From Mytilus californianus (lineage: Eukaryota > Mollusca > Bivalvia > Mytilida > Mytilidae), in NCBI RefSeq assembly GCF_021869535.1, contig NW_026262679.1:78179143-78243142 (forward strand): DNA of 64,000 nucleotides. The letters run 5' to 3'. This document shows, in pieces, positions 21,467-35,734 of this stretch (position 1 is the first letter of the stretch; the number at the start of each line of letters is the position of its first letter). Under the pieces are notes generated by a model that saw only the letters and a program-made list of their open reading frames with translations, searched no databases and had not been told where the DNA came from. A program made the translations under genes and the position numbers.

Positions 21467-23848
21467 GGTTAACAGCCTTTCTTGTTACTGTTTATGTGCT
21501 GCTTATATATAAACATTGTAGCACTTCTCAGTGACTAGATAGAGTTGTAGCTTTTCATCAATGTTAGCAGCAGCTAAATATATTTATTCTGTCTCACTCG
21601 GAATGACACCAGCATGACCAGGTTGTGATACTCCAATGTTTTTTCTATGAATATCGAGAAATGTTCTTTTCTTTCACGAATCTGAATTGGAATTGCATAT
21701 TAAGCTGTTATATTTCTCTTTTAATCATTTTCATGCTGATCATGCATGATTATGTACAAATTTGATAACAGCTAGGATAATTATATAGCTGTTGTTCAAT
21801 CACCGTGTCTGTTTTTATGCTTCTAAAATAAATGCATGGGACATAATCATATATGTAAATTATAAACTGTTGGTAGAGTGAACAAAATTTCATAAAGTTT
21901 TTTTTCAGAATATCCAACAGATAAGTTATCAGTATTCAGATGCCTAATGATCTGAAGTAGTCCTGTTGTCCTTGACCTTGATTTAAAGACTAAATAAACA
22001 AAATGTATTATCAAGGTGTGAGGACTACTACTTTTTTAATTTAAGGAATAATTTGGGTATATTAATTGCTTGAAAGAAATACATGCATGTTTTACAGTTT
22101 TCACCTCACTTTGACCTTTACAATTGATCATTTTAAGGTGACAGGATTTACCTGACCTTGACCTCATATTATATAATCAGTATAGTTTTTGTGACACATG
22201 AAATAAGATTTCCATATCAAAGGTTGTCTGTGGTAAATGAATATAAGCAGAAGTGTTCTATTTGTTTATGCCGCATCTACTTTTATTGTAAAGAGAGAAA
22301 ATAGAAAAAATGGCAACAAGTTAAAACTCTGTTGAATAATATGCATATTTTATAGTTGTCTACAAGATAATCTTGATAATGTTGACTGACTGAAAAGAAA
22401 TTTGAGTAAGTACACGCAGTAGTTGGATACTATTCATGATACGTATGGCGAAGTTAAGCCGGTCTCTGTGTTTAGGGTTCACAGATGCTATACCTCCCTT
22501 TTAGGTATAGTAACGTCCCCTTTCATACATATCAAGTATCTTCTACTATTTGTACGAACTGAGTGCGATTCCTCAGTGAGCCTAAGCCTGGTGGCTCAAT
22601 CTGACCAAGCTCGATTGCTAGGTCAAAAAAATCTTTAAGACTGAGCCTAGCCTGGTGGCTCAGTCTTCCCAATGAGCCTAGCCTGGTGGCTCAATCTGAC
22701 CAAGCTCGATGGCTAGGTCAAAAAAATCTTTCAGACTGAGCCTAGCCTGGTGGCTCAGTCTGACCAAGTGTGGTGGATAGGCCATTTTTTGAACATTTTA
22801 GTTGGGAAATGAAGGATATTTTACTTAATTTTTTATCCATTTTGGAATGGGGGGCAAAGGGAATATTTACTTTTTATGACAAAATTTTTAAATTGTACAG
22901 GAGACTGTTTTTATCTTTTTTCGGTTAAAATTAAGCCCCCAAGTCAGATCACAGACTTAAAAACTGGTACTCCGAAAGGAAAAGAAAGGTGTCTTACTGT
23001 GGGCATTTGTCTTGGTGAACTAGCACCTTAAAGTCCAGCTAACCCACAGGCCGGCTGGCTAGTACAAGCAGACAGGTATTTTTTTAAATACCATTTGGCA
23101 TTTTTAAACTTTGGCATTTTTTCATTTGGCTTTTTGCTTTAAATATTAACTACTTTGATTTTATTACCATTTGGCATTTTTCATTTACGTTTTTTTCATT
23201 TTTTGCAACATATTTTTTCATCAACACACCAAAAACACTTCAAAATCAAGAGTTAAATATACACTTTTGGCATTCATAATGATTATCAATCAAAATAGCA
23301 TTCTATTTTCAAATTAACATTACACAATTTGGCTTTCTGTAACCTTGGCTGTTAATCTTTTGTACGAATGCTATGATGACCATTATGTGTAGAAAATAAA
23401 AGAACTACATTTTTCAAAAGTGGCTCAGTATCATATATCTAATATATTTCATGTCAGTTACTTTGAAATTTCGATCATATTTCTAAAATCGTCTTCCATT
23501 TCTGGTACATCTTATAAAAATTGTATTCATCTAGTAACCAACTTTTCTGATATGGACTTAACACCAAGCAGAAGGGGAATAGGTGATAGGTGGCTAAGGT
23601 TGTCATGAAAGGGTGAAAGGGTGAGGAAAGGAGGGAGAAAAAGAGAATGATTGAGAGGGTGAGGGTATATGATTGAGATTGGTATGTAGAGAGGGAGAGA
23701 AGGTGTGAGAGAACGTGATTTCATAGTAAGGACATGATGTACTGGTCTAATGGAAGTGCAGTTTTCTGTTTAGTCTCATGTAGTTTCTGTTTTCTTCAGT
23801 AATCTTTTAATTTTAAATCATGAAATGACTGCTGTCGAAAATTTCACA
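21467..23848 (+). repeat. Alpha unit 5 (2382 bp)
   Basis: Four minisatellite repeats (22575-22782). The acceptor of B is altered from CAG to CGG just before 22923. This change and others are shared with unit 6, so units 5 and 6 are the closest pair. Confidence 0.9.
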
Positions 23849-26230
23849 GGTTAACAGCCTTTCTTGTTACTGTTTATGTGCTGCTTATATATAAACATTG
23901 TAGCACTTCTCAGTGACTAGATAGAGTTGTAGCTTTTCATCAATGTTAGCAGCAGCTAAATATATTTATTCTGTCTCACTCGGAATGACACCAGCATGAC
24001 CAGGTTGTGATACTCCAATGTTTTTTCTATGAATATCGAGAAATGTTCTTTTCTTTCACGAATCTGAATTGGAATTGCATATTTAGCTGTTATGTTTCTC
24101 TTTTAATCATTTTCATGCTGATCATGCATGATTATGTACAAATTTGATAACAGCTAGGATAATTATATAGCTGTTGTTCAATCACTGTGTCTGTTTTTAT
24201 GCTTCTAAAATAAATAAATGGGACATAATCATATATGTAAATTATAAACTGTTGGTAGAGTGAACAAAATTTCATAAAGCTTTTTTTCAGAATATCCAAC
24301 AGATAAGTTATCAGTATTCAGATGCCTAATGATCTGAAGTAGTCCTGTTGTCCTTGACCTTGATTTAAAGACTAAATAAACAAAATGTATTATCAAGGTG
24401 TGAGGACTACTACTTTTTTAATTTAAGGAATAATTTGGGTATATTAATTGCTTGAAAGAAATACATGCATGTTTTACAGTTTTCACCTCACTTTGACCTT
24501 TACAATTGATCATTTTAAGGTGACAGGATTTACCTGACCTTGACCTCATATTATATAATCAGTATAGTTTTTGTGACACATGAAATAAGATTTCCATATC
24601 AAAGGTTGTCTGTGGTAAATGAATATAAGCAGAAGTGTTCTATTTGTTTATGCCGCATGTACTTTTATTGTAAAGAGAGAAAATAGAAAAAATGGCAACA
24701 AGTTAAAACTCTGTTGAATAATATGCATATTTTATAGTTGTCTACAAGATAATCTTGATAATGTTGACTGACTGAAAAGAAATTTGAGTAAGTACACGCA
24801 GTAGTTGGATACTATTCATGATACGTATGGCGAAGTTAAGCCGGTCTCTGTGTTTAGGGTTCACAGATGCTATACCTCCCTTTTAGGTATAGTAACGTCC
24901 CCTTTCATACATATCAAGTATCTTCTACTATTTGTACGAACTGAGTGCGATTCCTCAGTGAGCCTAAGCCTGGTGGCTCAATCTGACCAAGCTCGATGGC
25001 TAGGTCAAAAAAATCTTTAAGACTGAGCCTAGCCTGGTGGCTCAGTCTTCCCAATGAGCCTAGCCTGGTGGCTCAATCTGACCAAGCTCGATGGCTAGGT
25101 CAAAAAAATCTTTAAGACTGAGCCTAGCCTGGTGGCTCAGTCTGACCAAGTGTGGTGGATAGGCCATTTTTTGAACATTTTAGTTGGGAAATGAAGGATA
25201 TTTTACTTAATTTTTTATCCATTTTGGAATGGGGGGCAAAGGGAATATTTACTTTTTATGACAAAATTTTTAAATTGTACAGGAGACTGTTTTTATCTTT
25301 TTTCGGTTAAAATTAAGCCCCCAAGTCAGATTATAGACTTAAAAACTGGTACTCCGAAAGGAAAAGAAAGGTGTCTTACTGTGGGCATTTGTCTTGGTGA
25401 ACTAGCACCTTAAAGTCCAGCTAACCCACAGGCCGGCTGGCTAGTACAAGCAGACAGGTATTTTTTTAAATACCATTTGGCATTTTTAAACTTTGGCATT
25501 TTTTCATTTGGCTTTTTGCTTTAAATATTAACTACTTTGATTTTATTACCATTTGGCATTTTTCATTTACGTTTTTTTCATTTTTTGCAACATATTTTTT
25601 CATCAACACACCAAAAACACTTCAAAATCAAGAGTTAAATATACACTTTTGGCATTCATAATGATTATCAATCAAAATAGCATTCTATTTTCAAATTTAC
25701 ATTACACAATTTGGCTTTCTGTAACCTTGGCTGTTAATCTTTTGTACGAATGCTATGATGACCATTATGTGTAGAAAATAAAAGAACTACATTTTTCAAA
25801 AGTGGCTCAGTATCATATATCTAATATATTTCATGTCAGTTACTTTTAAATTTCGATCATATTTCTAAAATCGTCTTCCATTTTTGGTACATCTTATAAA
25901 AATTGTATTCATCTACTAACCAACTTTTCTGATATGGACTTAACACCAAGCAGAAGGGGAATAGGTGATAGGTGGCTAAGGTTGTCATGAAAGGGTGAAA
26001 GGGTGAGGAAAGGAGGGAGAAAAAGAGAATGATTGAGAGGGTGAGGGTATATCATTGAGAGTGGTATGTAGAGAGGGAGAGAAGGTGTGAGAGAACGTGA
26101 TTTCATAGTAAGGACATGATGTACTGGTCTAATGGAATTGCAGTTTTCTGTTTAGTCTCATGTAGTTTCTGTTTTCTTCAGTAATCTGTTAATTTTAAAT
26201 CATGAAATTACTGCTGTCTAAAATTTCACA
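23849..26230 (+). repeat. Alpha unit 6 (2382 bp)
   Basis: Same length as unit 5 and shares its CGG acceptor change (near 25305). Four minisatellite repeats (24957-25164). Last of the contiguous young block. Confidence 0.9.
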
Positions 26231-27084
26231 GGTTAACAGCCTTTCTTGTTACTGTTTATGTGCTGCTTATATAAAAACATTGTAGCACTTCTCAGTGACT
26301 AGACAGAGTTGTAGCTTTTCATCAATTTTAGCATCAGTTTCTGTATATATAGAAATTTTCTTTTCTTTCAATAATCTGAACTGGAATTCATTTTTAGCTG
26401 TTAGGTTTCTTTTAATCCTTTTCAGGCTGATCATGATTTTAAGGATGATTTACAAATTTGAGGATATTAATATACTGTTGTTCAATCACTGACAACTGTC
26501 CACCAGCTTTCAAATGAAGTGGATGTAAGCAATTATAAGCCACTGTACAGTCTTCAAAATTGTAAAAAATACACTGTATAGTCAGCTATAAAAGGCCCCA
26601 TCATGAAAAATGTGAAACAATTCAAACAAGAAAAATAACAGCCTATTTATTAAGTGTCATGTTTATGTTGAGCATGTTGGGGACAACCTGCCAGATGGGG
26701 AATGATCCATCTCCTCCGAGAAAATAAAGATGAGCAAACAAAGACAACTAACAACACATGGTCAAGATCCCTGCCTGACTGTAGAGGAGGGACTTAACAC
26801 CAAGCAGAAGGGGAATAGGTGATAGGTGGCTAAGGTTGTTATGAAAGGGTGAAAGGGTGAGGAAAGGAGGGAGAAAAAGAGAATGATTGAGAGGGTGAGG
26901 GTATATGTTTGAGAGTGGTATGTAGAGAGGGAGAGAAGGTGTTAGGGAATGTGATTTCATAGTAAGGACATGATTTACTGGTCTAATGGAAGTGCAGTTT
27001 TCTGTTTAGTCTCATGTAGTTTCTGTTTTCTTCAGTAGGTTGTTAATTTTAAATAATGGAATATCTGCTGTCTAAAATTTCACA
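26231..27084 (+). repeat. Beta/alpha chimera with internal deletion
   Basis: Begins as a beta unit (head, CCACCAGC segment, ACACATGGTCAAGATCC) and at about 26788 switches to the alpha purine-tract block (GGACTTAACACCAAGC). Exon-like A and most of an alpha are missing. The junction lies after CTGACTGTAGAGGA. Confidence 0.85.
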
Positions 27085-29272
27085 GGTTAACAGTCTTTCT
27101 TGTTACTGTTTATGTGCTGCTTATATATTAAAATACTAGCACTTCTCAGTGACTAGATAGAGTTGTAGCTTTTCATCAATGTTAGCAGCAGCTAAATATA
27201 TGTATTCTGTCTTATTCGGAATGACACCAGCATGACCAGGTTGTGAATACTCCAAAGTTTTTTCTATGAATATCATCCATAATCTGAATTGGAATTGCAT
27301 ATTAAGCTGTTATATTTCTCTTTTAATCATTTTCATGCTGATCATGCATGATTATGTACAAATTTGATAACATCTAGGATAATTATATAGCTGTTGTTCA
27401 ATCACTGTGTCTGTTTTTATGCTTCTAAAATAAATGCATGGGACATAATCATTTATGTAAATTCTATACTGTTGGTAGAGTGAACAAAATTTCAAAAGCT
27501 TTTTTTTCAGAATATCGAACGGATAAGTTATCAGTATTCAGATGCCTAATGATCTGAAGTAGTCCTGTTGTCCTTGACCTTGATTTAAAGACTAAATAAA
27601 CAAATTGTATTATCAAGGTGTGAGGATTACTTTTCTAATTTAAAAAAAAAGTTGGGTATATTTGCTTGAAAGAAATACATGCCTGTTTTACAGTTTCCAC
27701 CTCACTTTGACCTTTACAATTGATCATGTTAAGGTGACAGGATTTACCTGACCTTGACCTCATATTAATTAATCAGTATTGTTTTTGTGACACATGAAAT
27801 AAGATTTCCATATCAAAGGTTGTCTGTGGTAAATGAATAAGCAGAAGTGTTCTATTTGTTTATTTATCTACTTTTATTGTAATGAGAGAAATCAGAAAAA
27901 ATGGCAACAAGTTTAAACTCTGTTACATAATATGCATATTTTATAGTTGTCTACAAGATAATCTTGACAATCTTGACTGACTGAAAAGTACACGCAGTAG
28001 TTGGATACTTTTCATGATACGTATGGGGAAGTTAAGCCGGTCTCTGTGTTTAGGGTTCACAGATGCTATACCTCCCTTTTAGGTATAGTAACGTCCCCTA
28101 CCATACGTATCAAGTATCGTCTACTATTTGTACGAACTGAGTGGGTATGCTCAGTGAGCCTAAGCGTGGTAGCTCAAACTGACCAAGCGCAGTGACAAGG
28201 TCATTTTATAATTATTTTAGTTGGGAAATGAGGTAAATTTTACCTAAGTTTTTATCCATTTGGGAATGGGGGGCAAAGGGAATATTTACTTTTTATAACA
28301 AAATTTTTAAATTGTACAGGAGACTGTTTTTATCTTTTTTCAGTTAAAATTAAGCCCCCAAGTCAAATCATAGACTTAAAAACTGGTACTCCAAAAGGAA
28401 AAAAAGATAGGTGTCTTACTGTGGGCATTTGTCTTGGTGAACTAGCACCTTAAAGTACAGCTACCCCACAGGCCGGCTGGCTAGTACAAACAGACAGGTA
28501 TTTTTTTAAATACCATTTGGCATTTTTAAACTTTGGCATTTTTTCATTTGGCTTTTTGCTTTAAATATTAACTACTTTGATTTTATTACCATTTGGCATT
28601 TTTCATTTACATTTTTTTCATTTTTTGCAACATATTTTTTCATCAACACACCAAAAAAACTTTAAAATTAAGAGTTAAATATACACTTTTGGCATTCATA
28701 ATGATTATCAATCAAAATAGCATTCTATTTTCAAATTTACATTACACAATTTGGCTTTCTGTAACCTTGGCTGTTAATCTTTTGTACGAATGCTATGATG
28801 ACCATTATGTGTAGAAAATAAAAAAACTACATTTTTCAAAAGTGGCTCAGTGTCATATATCTAATATATAGTTCATTTCAGTTACTTTTAAATTTCGATC
28901 ATATTTCTAAAATCGTCTTCCATTTCTGGTACATCTTATAAAAATTGTATTCATCTACTAACCAACTTTTCTGATAGGGACTTAACACCAAGCAGAAGGG
29001 GAATAGGTGATAGGTGGCTAAGGTTGTTATGAAAGGGTGAAAGGGTGAGGAAAGGAGGGAGAAAAAGAGAATGATTGAGAGGGTGAGGGTATATGATTGA
29101 GAGTGGTATGTAGAGAGGGAGAGAAGGTGTGAGAGAATGTGATTTCATAGAAAGGACATGATGTACTGGTCTAATGGAAGTGCAGTTTTCTGTTTAGTCG
29201 CATGTAGTTTCTGTTTTCTTCAGTAATCTCTTAATTTTAAATAATGAAATTACTGCTGTCTAAAATTTCACA
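27085..29272 (+). repeat. Alpha unit 8 (diverged, 2188 bp)
   Basis: Full alpha order, but with a single minisatellite repeat (about 28155-28200) and many substitutions and indels relative to units 1-6. B at about 28344 carries a six-base insertion. Belongs to the older layer of the array. Confidence 0.85.
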
Positions 29273-30657
29273 GGTTAACAGCCTTTCTTGTTACTGTTTA
29301 TGTGCTGCTTATATATTAACATTGTAGCACTTCTCAGTGACTAGATAGAGTTGTAGCTTTTCATCAATTTTAGCAGCAGTTTCTGTAAATATTAATACAT
29401 CCTGTCTACTTCGGAATGACACCAGGTTCTAATATTTTTTTATTTATATTGAGAAATGTTCTTTTCTTTCAATAATCTGAATTGGAATTCATATTTAGCT
29501 TTTAGGTTTCTCTTTTAATCCTTTTCAGGCTGATCATGATTTTGAGGATGATTTACAAATTTGAGGATATCAATATACTGTTGTTCAATCACTGACAACT
29601 GTCCACCAGCTTTCAAATAAAGTGGATGTAAGCAATTATAAGCCACTGTACAGCCTTCAAAATTGTGAAAAATACACACTGTATAGTCAGCATAAAAGGC
29701 CCCATCATGAAAAATGTAAAACAGTTCAAACAAGGAAAATAACAGCCTATTTATTAAGTTTCATGTTTATGTTGAGCATGTTGGGGACAACCTTTCCAGA
29801 TGGGGAATGGTCCATCTCCTCCTAGAAAATAAAGATGAACAATCAAATACAAATAACAACACATGGTCAAGATCCCTGCCTGACTGTACAGGAGTACAAT
29901 GTGGCAGGGTTAAACCAGATTTATGTGCATATAATCCTTCCATCTTTGTCTTAATCAAGATGGTATAATTGCAATGAATGGAAACTTAAGTTGAAAAAAT
30001 AATCCAAAAGATTGGAAAATAGGTAGCCTCTGTGACAGTTCATTGCAATATCATTATTTAAATTTGGCTTTTAATTATAATTTTATATCTATTATATTTT
30101 CACATGATTATAACAAGATTTTTTTTATCTTTGCAGAAAGTATAAAATGGTTACTCATGTTAAGTGCACAGGAGACAAAGTAAAACACTTGGAAATGACA
30201 GATGACGGCAGATGTTCGACTTGAATGGAGAAGCAGTTTGGAAATTTTAGTCTGAGAAGAGCTGATACTGCTGAAAAAAAATCCAAAACATACAGGTAGG
30301 AGCTAGCTAGACTGCAATAGAAATGTATATACTCTCAACAGTGTCAATACAAGATCCATCTTAATCCAGTAATATCATTTCCATGATACTTTTTTGTATT
30401 TTCAAAAATATATGCTTTTGATAAGGATTTTTTGTTCATATATATGAAAATGACTGAAACCAGATGTTTCCATTACCTGTTATGAGTGAAATACTGGCTA
30501 ACAACTTATATATTAATCATTTGTTAATTGATTGTTGTTTGCCTTGTTTCCAGTAGCTAATATTTCATGCAAATTCAGGACGATCCGGCAATTGAGAGAC
30601 CAGTTTTATTTTTTGGCCAAATAAACCACAAAATGTATCTTTTCCTGTGAAAATTTT
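29273..30657 (+). repeat. Beta unit 2 (3'-truncated)
   Basis: Beta head, dispersed-repeat-like body and exon-like A2 (30137-30295). It stops at GAAAATTTTTA near 30657, where foreign DNA begins. Confidence 0.85.
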
Positions 30658-31420
30658 TATGGGGATTCGAGCTTCACTCTCACCCATATGGAATTTACGA
30701 ACCCCATTTATATTGTATTAAGTCACTAGCACACTATGTAACTAATAATCTATGCATAGGGGGAGGACAATTTGCTATTCTAGCTAGGTGGTGGGAAGGG
30801 AATCCTGGTCTGTTCGCACTAGTACTTTTTCGCTCTGTGTCCTTTCTACCTGTTACCAATTCGCCCTGTTCTTTTCTTTTATTTTGTCTTGTTTAATCAC
30901 GAACATATATATATATATATATATTGACAGATATACTGTTCCCAGGTTTAATGTAAATTAGTTGAATGAAATATGTAAAAGTTTGTTGACAATTTAGTGA
31001 ATAAACTGCATAAACCATAACGTGTGAGGTAGTAGGATTTTTTTTCTGTATTGACTTTTTATTTGCATCCATTGCTACACATGCTTTTATTTCTAAATAT
31101 ATTTTCACTTTTGTATACTCACTGATGCAGAATATTCATTTTCAGCCTGTATTGTGTCATGTTATTTAGGGGCCTTTTATACATGTAGCTTACTATGGGT
31201 TATTGGTTCTGCTCATTGATGAAGGCTGTCAGAGACCTATACATATATTTATTAACCTTTCCGTCATAAGGGATCTGGTGGAGAGTTGTCTCATTGGCAA
31301 TCATACCCAAACTTCTTATCTTTATATTGTCGGAACTGTAATCAAGTCCTAAGCAGGCAAACTGAAAGGGAACTGTAGTACCTTTAATAAATAACTACTT
31401 ACAAAAAAAATTCACACATA

Positions 31421-32785
31421 CAAACAAGAGGCTGTCAAGAGCCTAAATCGCTCACCTGTAATTTTTTGCTTAAATCTTTCATCAATGATTATTTTTGCTT
31501 TTCAATATATATTAATGAATGACTTAAAACTTCCATTGAAATGTTCTTTGTATCTGTCATATTTTCTTCAAAATCAAAGAAATGCATTTTACCCCTATGT
31601 TTCATTTTAGCCATAGTGGCTATGTTTCTTGACATACAAGAAAATAAAATACAAAAATTTATACTAGATACTCTGAAACTCATTCAGGCCAAGTTTGGCT
31701 GAAATTGATTCAGCAGTTTCAAAGGAGAAGATTTTTTAAAGTAAGCAAACTAAATGAACAAATTTTGAAAAATTGATTTTAAAGGGCAATAACTCCTTAA
31801 GGGGACAATTGACAATTTTAGTCATACGAACTTATTTGTAGATCTTACCTTTGCTGAAAATTTTTGCTGTTAAAGTTTATCTTTATCATTAATAATATTC
31901 AAGATAATAACCAAAATCTGCAAAATTTCCTTAAAATTACCAATTAAGTGGCAACAATCCAACAATGGGTTGTTAGATTCATCTGAAAATTTGAGGGCTG
32001 ACAGAGCTTGGCCTAATAAACATTATTACCTCTCATCAGATTAGCTCTAAATGCTTTGTTTTTTTAAATATAAGCCAAAAACAGCATTTTACCCGTACGT
32101 TCTATTTTTAGCCATGACGGCCATGTTTTTTTACAAAACAGAAAATAAAACACAAACTTTATTCTAGATACCCTTAGAATCATTCAGCTTACGTTTGGTT
32201 AGAATTGGTTCACAGGTTTCAGAGAAGAAGATTTTTTAATACATGATAAACAAATTGTGTAAAATTGTCCTTAAAGGGCAATAACTCCTTAAGGGGTCAA
32301 TTGACAATTTTGATCATATGAACTTATTTGTAGATCTTACCTTGCTGAACATTTTTGCTGTGCACAGTTTATCTTTATCATTAATAATATTCAAGATAAT
32401 AACCAAAAACTGCAAAATTTCCTTAAATTTAACAATTTAGTAGCAGCAACCCAACAATTGGTTATCAGATTCAACTGAAAATTTCAGGGCTGATAGAACT
32501 TCACCTAATGAACACTTTAACCCCGTGTCAGATTTGCTCTAAATGCTTTGGTTTTTGAGATATAAGCCAAAAACAGCATTTTACCCCTATGTTCTATTTT
32601 TAGCCATGGCGGCCATGTTATTTGACGAAACAGTAAATAAAACACAACCTTTATTCTAGATACCCTAATCATCATTCAGCTTAAGTTTGGTTGGAATTGG
32701 TTCAGTAGTTTCAGAGGAGAAGATGTTTGAAATAGTTTACACCAGGCGGACGACGACGGATGCCAAGTGATGGCAAATTGAGTTC
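31421..32785 (+). repeat. Dispersed repeat R3, copy a, internally duplicated
   Basis: Starts AAACAAGAGGCTGTC with CGCTCACCTG and ends at GACGACGACGGATGCCAAGTG. I recognise this as a widespread bivalve repeat. Within it an approximately 485 bp segment is present twice (from AAGGGCAATAACTCCTTAAG at 31783 and 32274). No coding potential. Confidence 0.75.
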
Positions 32786-35046
32786 TTCAACAACATATGG
32801 GTAAATGTCTAATTTTCCATAAATAATGTCCAATAATTCTGGAAAGGCAAAACTTGAATTCTCCAAAAGCAAAGTGAGCTTTCTGTAAATTACACTTATA
32901 CAAAATAAAAGGGAAACACTTGAGGCCAGAGGTAAGATATATTCGGTTGTCAAAAGTATAAAATAAAACATGGAATCTTATTAATTATATAACAGTGATA
33001 TTGCTTTGATTAAAAAATTCATGAAATTAACTGAGTCAATAATCTGAATTTTTTACTAAATATTGTAACATTTCACTTATGCACATTTTAATGTTGATGG
33101 GTCTCACATATTTAAAAATCCACTTTTTACTACACTTTGGAGCCCATAGTCTGCGTAAGCTTCATTTATTTAATCCTGGATTAGTTCAACAAAAATGTCT
33201 GCTAATAATCACTTGAACCACCTGGGTTATTTGGTGGGGTTACCATTCTGTACATGAATATATCTCTCTTAATAAATATCATATACATTTTGTAAATTGC
33301 TGATTCCAGGTATTAAATTTTTTATCCTCCAGTAAAATTATTCTTCTGACATGATGTGTTGTGTACTGAAAAAAAGAAAATATTTTGTTGTTAAATTAAG
33401 TTTGTTAATTCAATCAAAACGTTATGAAGAATGATAATTATAATATATTGTATTTCATTGTTATGGCCATCTATGACCCCAATACAGTCTGCTTAAGTCA
33501 TTCTCTTATCTGAAAAAAATGAACAAATTCATTGAAACACTTCATTAGGATATAATGCACATCTTGTAAGAGTTACTTCCCTTATATTGCTTTTAATCAT
33601 TTACATTAATTTTAAATTACTGTACCCTTCATTCTTGAAATTAGGTTTTAAATCCAGATGAAACAATATTGACATTTATACAGCATAGATAATAGAATAA
33701 AATCTTTAAACTATTAAAAGTATACCATTTGGCCTTAAAGTCTGAATGATTCCTTGGCCTATATCCTTTAAATTTTAAGTTCTAGTCGCAATTTATTCCA
33801 TTGGCAACTTTCATGTCTGACTGTTAAATGCAGAATATTTTCAGTCTGTTTCCTTATGAAAACAGTTTAAATACCATGTATATTATGTTTTGTTTCATAT
33901 TTGGGGGATTGAAATCATAGCACATTGTCAATAACCCACTTTTGTAACCCTAAACAGACAATTATGTTTGAATAAAAAGGTCCTCTGTTTTGAATTTTTG
34001 ATCCATAGTGAACATCTTTCTCCATCCTGTAAATATAAAGCAAATTTACATACAAATACTATTAATGTACATATGTATATATACTAAATTATTCAAAGCA
34101 AAATTAAACTTTGCATTGTTATTATCAACACATGAATACAAATTTGCCAAATAAATTACCAAGAAAATACAAGTATATGTATTTATTAAGTATTATAGAT
34201 AATTATGCCCCCAGCATTTTTGCTCAATACATGTACATGAAAGTTTCAAAGAAAACTTTTCAAAAGTCTTGAAAAATAATTTTTAGGTTTAACGAGGAGC
34301 AAATTTATGTTATACCAAACCTTTTGATAACATTTTTATATTTAATAGCTTGCATGAACATCATAAGAAATTAACATGTCCATTGTACAATGCAAGCTGA
34401 AATTTTATACATTTTGGGGGCACTCACAACCCAGGTTTATTTTAATTTTAATCCTGGAACCACCACTGTCATGACTGTATTGTCACTAGATTGACACCTT
34501 GAATTTGACAATATTAATGAAGTTTGAGAAAGTAATATTATTAATGGATTATCATTTCTAATTAGATTGTGTATATTATCATTGGAAGAATATAACATTT
34601 CAGATATAACATGAATAAAGAAATTGTAAATTAATTAGTTTCTGGGGATTCATGTAATGCAAAGCAGCATGTGTACAAGCTTTTCAAATAGGTGGGTGAT
34701 TGGTTAATTTCAATGTGTAAATTTCTTTTATAATTTCAGAGATATGATTTAGAGGATGGCTATCTTAATTAATTTTTTTATGGGAAAGATCTGGTATATG
34801 TCCATGTAATCATGGTAAAAACCGAACATAAAATAAACATTGCTCAAGAGTGCTGACACAGGATGAACCTGAATATTCTGTCCAATAAATAGGAAAGAAC
34901 AATTGTGTACAGATTGAAAATAAAATAATAAGCCATAATAGCAAAATAAGAAAATGAATATAATGTCCCCTTAAATTCCTACCACCCACCCACCCACATA
35001 AAAATAAAAATGTTCGTACAAGTATGGAAAGTGACCCCCCCCACAC

Positions 35047-35205
35047 AAGGTTTGAAATTAGCTTGGGCCCACTCGCCAATGGCCCCTAAAATTTGGTGTG
35101 GGCTTCTTAAATTTCTGCTTTTCTTGTATAGGACTATATATGTGGGCTACAAAATTAAAGCTGTGGGCTACCATTCCAAAATTTTTAACTTCAAACCCTG
35201 CCCCC
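35047..35205. mobile_element. Short inverted-repeat element (MITE4)
   Basis: Left end AAGGTTTGAAATTAG and right end TTAACTTCAAACCCTG are imperfect inverted repeats around about 130 bp containing GTGGGCT blocks. No clear target duplication. Probable non-autonomous DNA transposon. Confidence 0.5.
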
Positions 35206-35391
35206 ATTGACAGAAACAAGTGCTTGTGATTGATTTCCCTTTGTATTATATGATAATGTAATAATGAAAGTTTTTTAAATATTAAATTTTGGTATTTTGG
35301 TGTATATGAAATGGGACGAATCTATTAATATTAGACCAGCTATAAAATAGCCAACAGTTGAAGTGAATATGTCTTACATTCTACTGATTTG

Positions 35392-35530
35392 CAGTGGCGG
35401 ATCCAGATATTTTAATAAGAGGGGGCCCGCTCCAGTCATGCGTCAGTAATCCCCTATATAGTCAACCGAAATTTTCCCACCAAAGGGGGGCCCGGGCCCC
35501 CTGCCCCCCCCCCCCCTAAATCCGCCTCTG
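35392..35530 (+). mobile_element. MITE3 copy a (139 bp)
   Basis: Ends CAGTGGCGGATCC and AATCCGCCTCTG form terminal inverted repeats. The interior is dominated by G and C runs (GGGGCCC). Flanked by the 5 bp direct repeat ATTTG (35387-35391, 35531-35535). Same family as 48987-49119, in the opposite orientation. Confidence 0.85.
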
Positions 35531-35734
35531 ATTTGATAATGGGCTTTTGAGTTGAATTTGAGACGGTCAGCAAAATTCATGTGTATTTGGGTGATTTTGG
35601 GTCATTTTCTGGGATCCCACTTATTTGAAAATAATTAACTCGGTATATCTGAAATAATCCTTTACCTTTTATATATGTTGTGTGGCATTAAGGTTTAGCA
35701 TCCAAGAATGTCATAAATGCATCTTTACAGCGTG

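Noticed and set aside
29515-29733. 72-codon minus-strand frame in betas (also 39131-39349)
   Set aside because: Lies in a segment resembling an abundant mussel dispersed repeat; broken in other copies.
31421-32785. CRISPR-like or satellite interpretation of the R3 duplication
   Set aside because: Only two long diverged copies with no short regular repeats or spacers; the genome is clearly eukaryotic.
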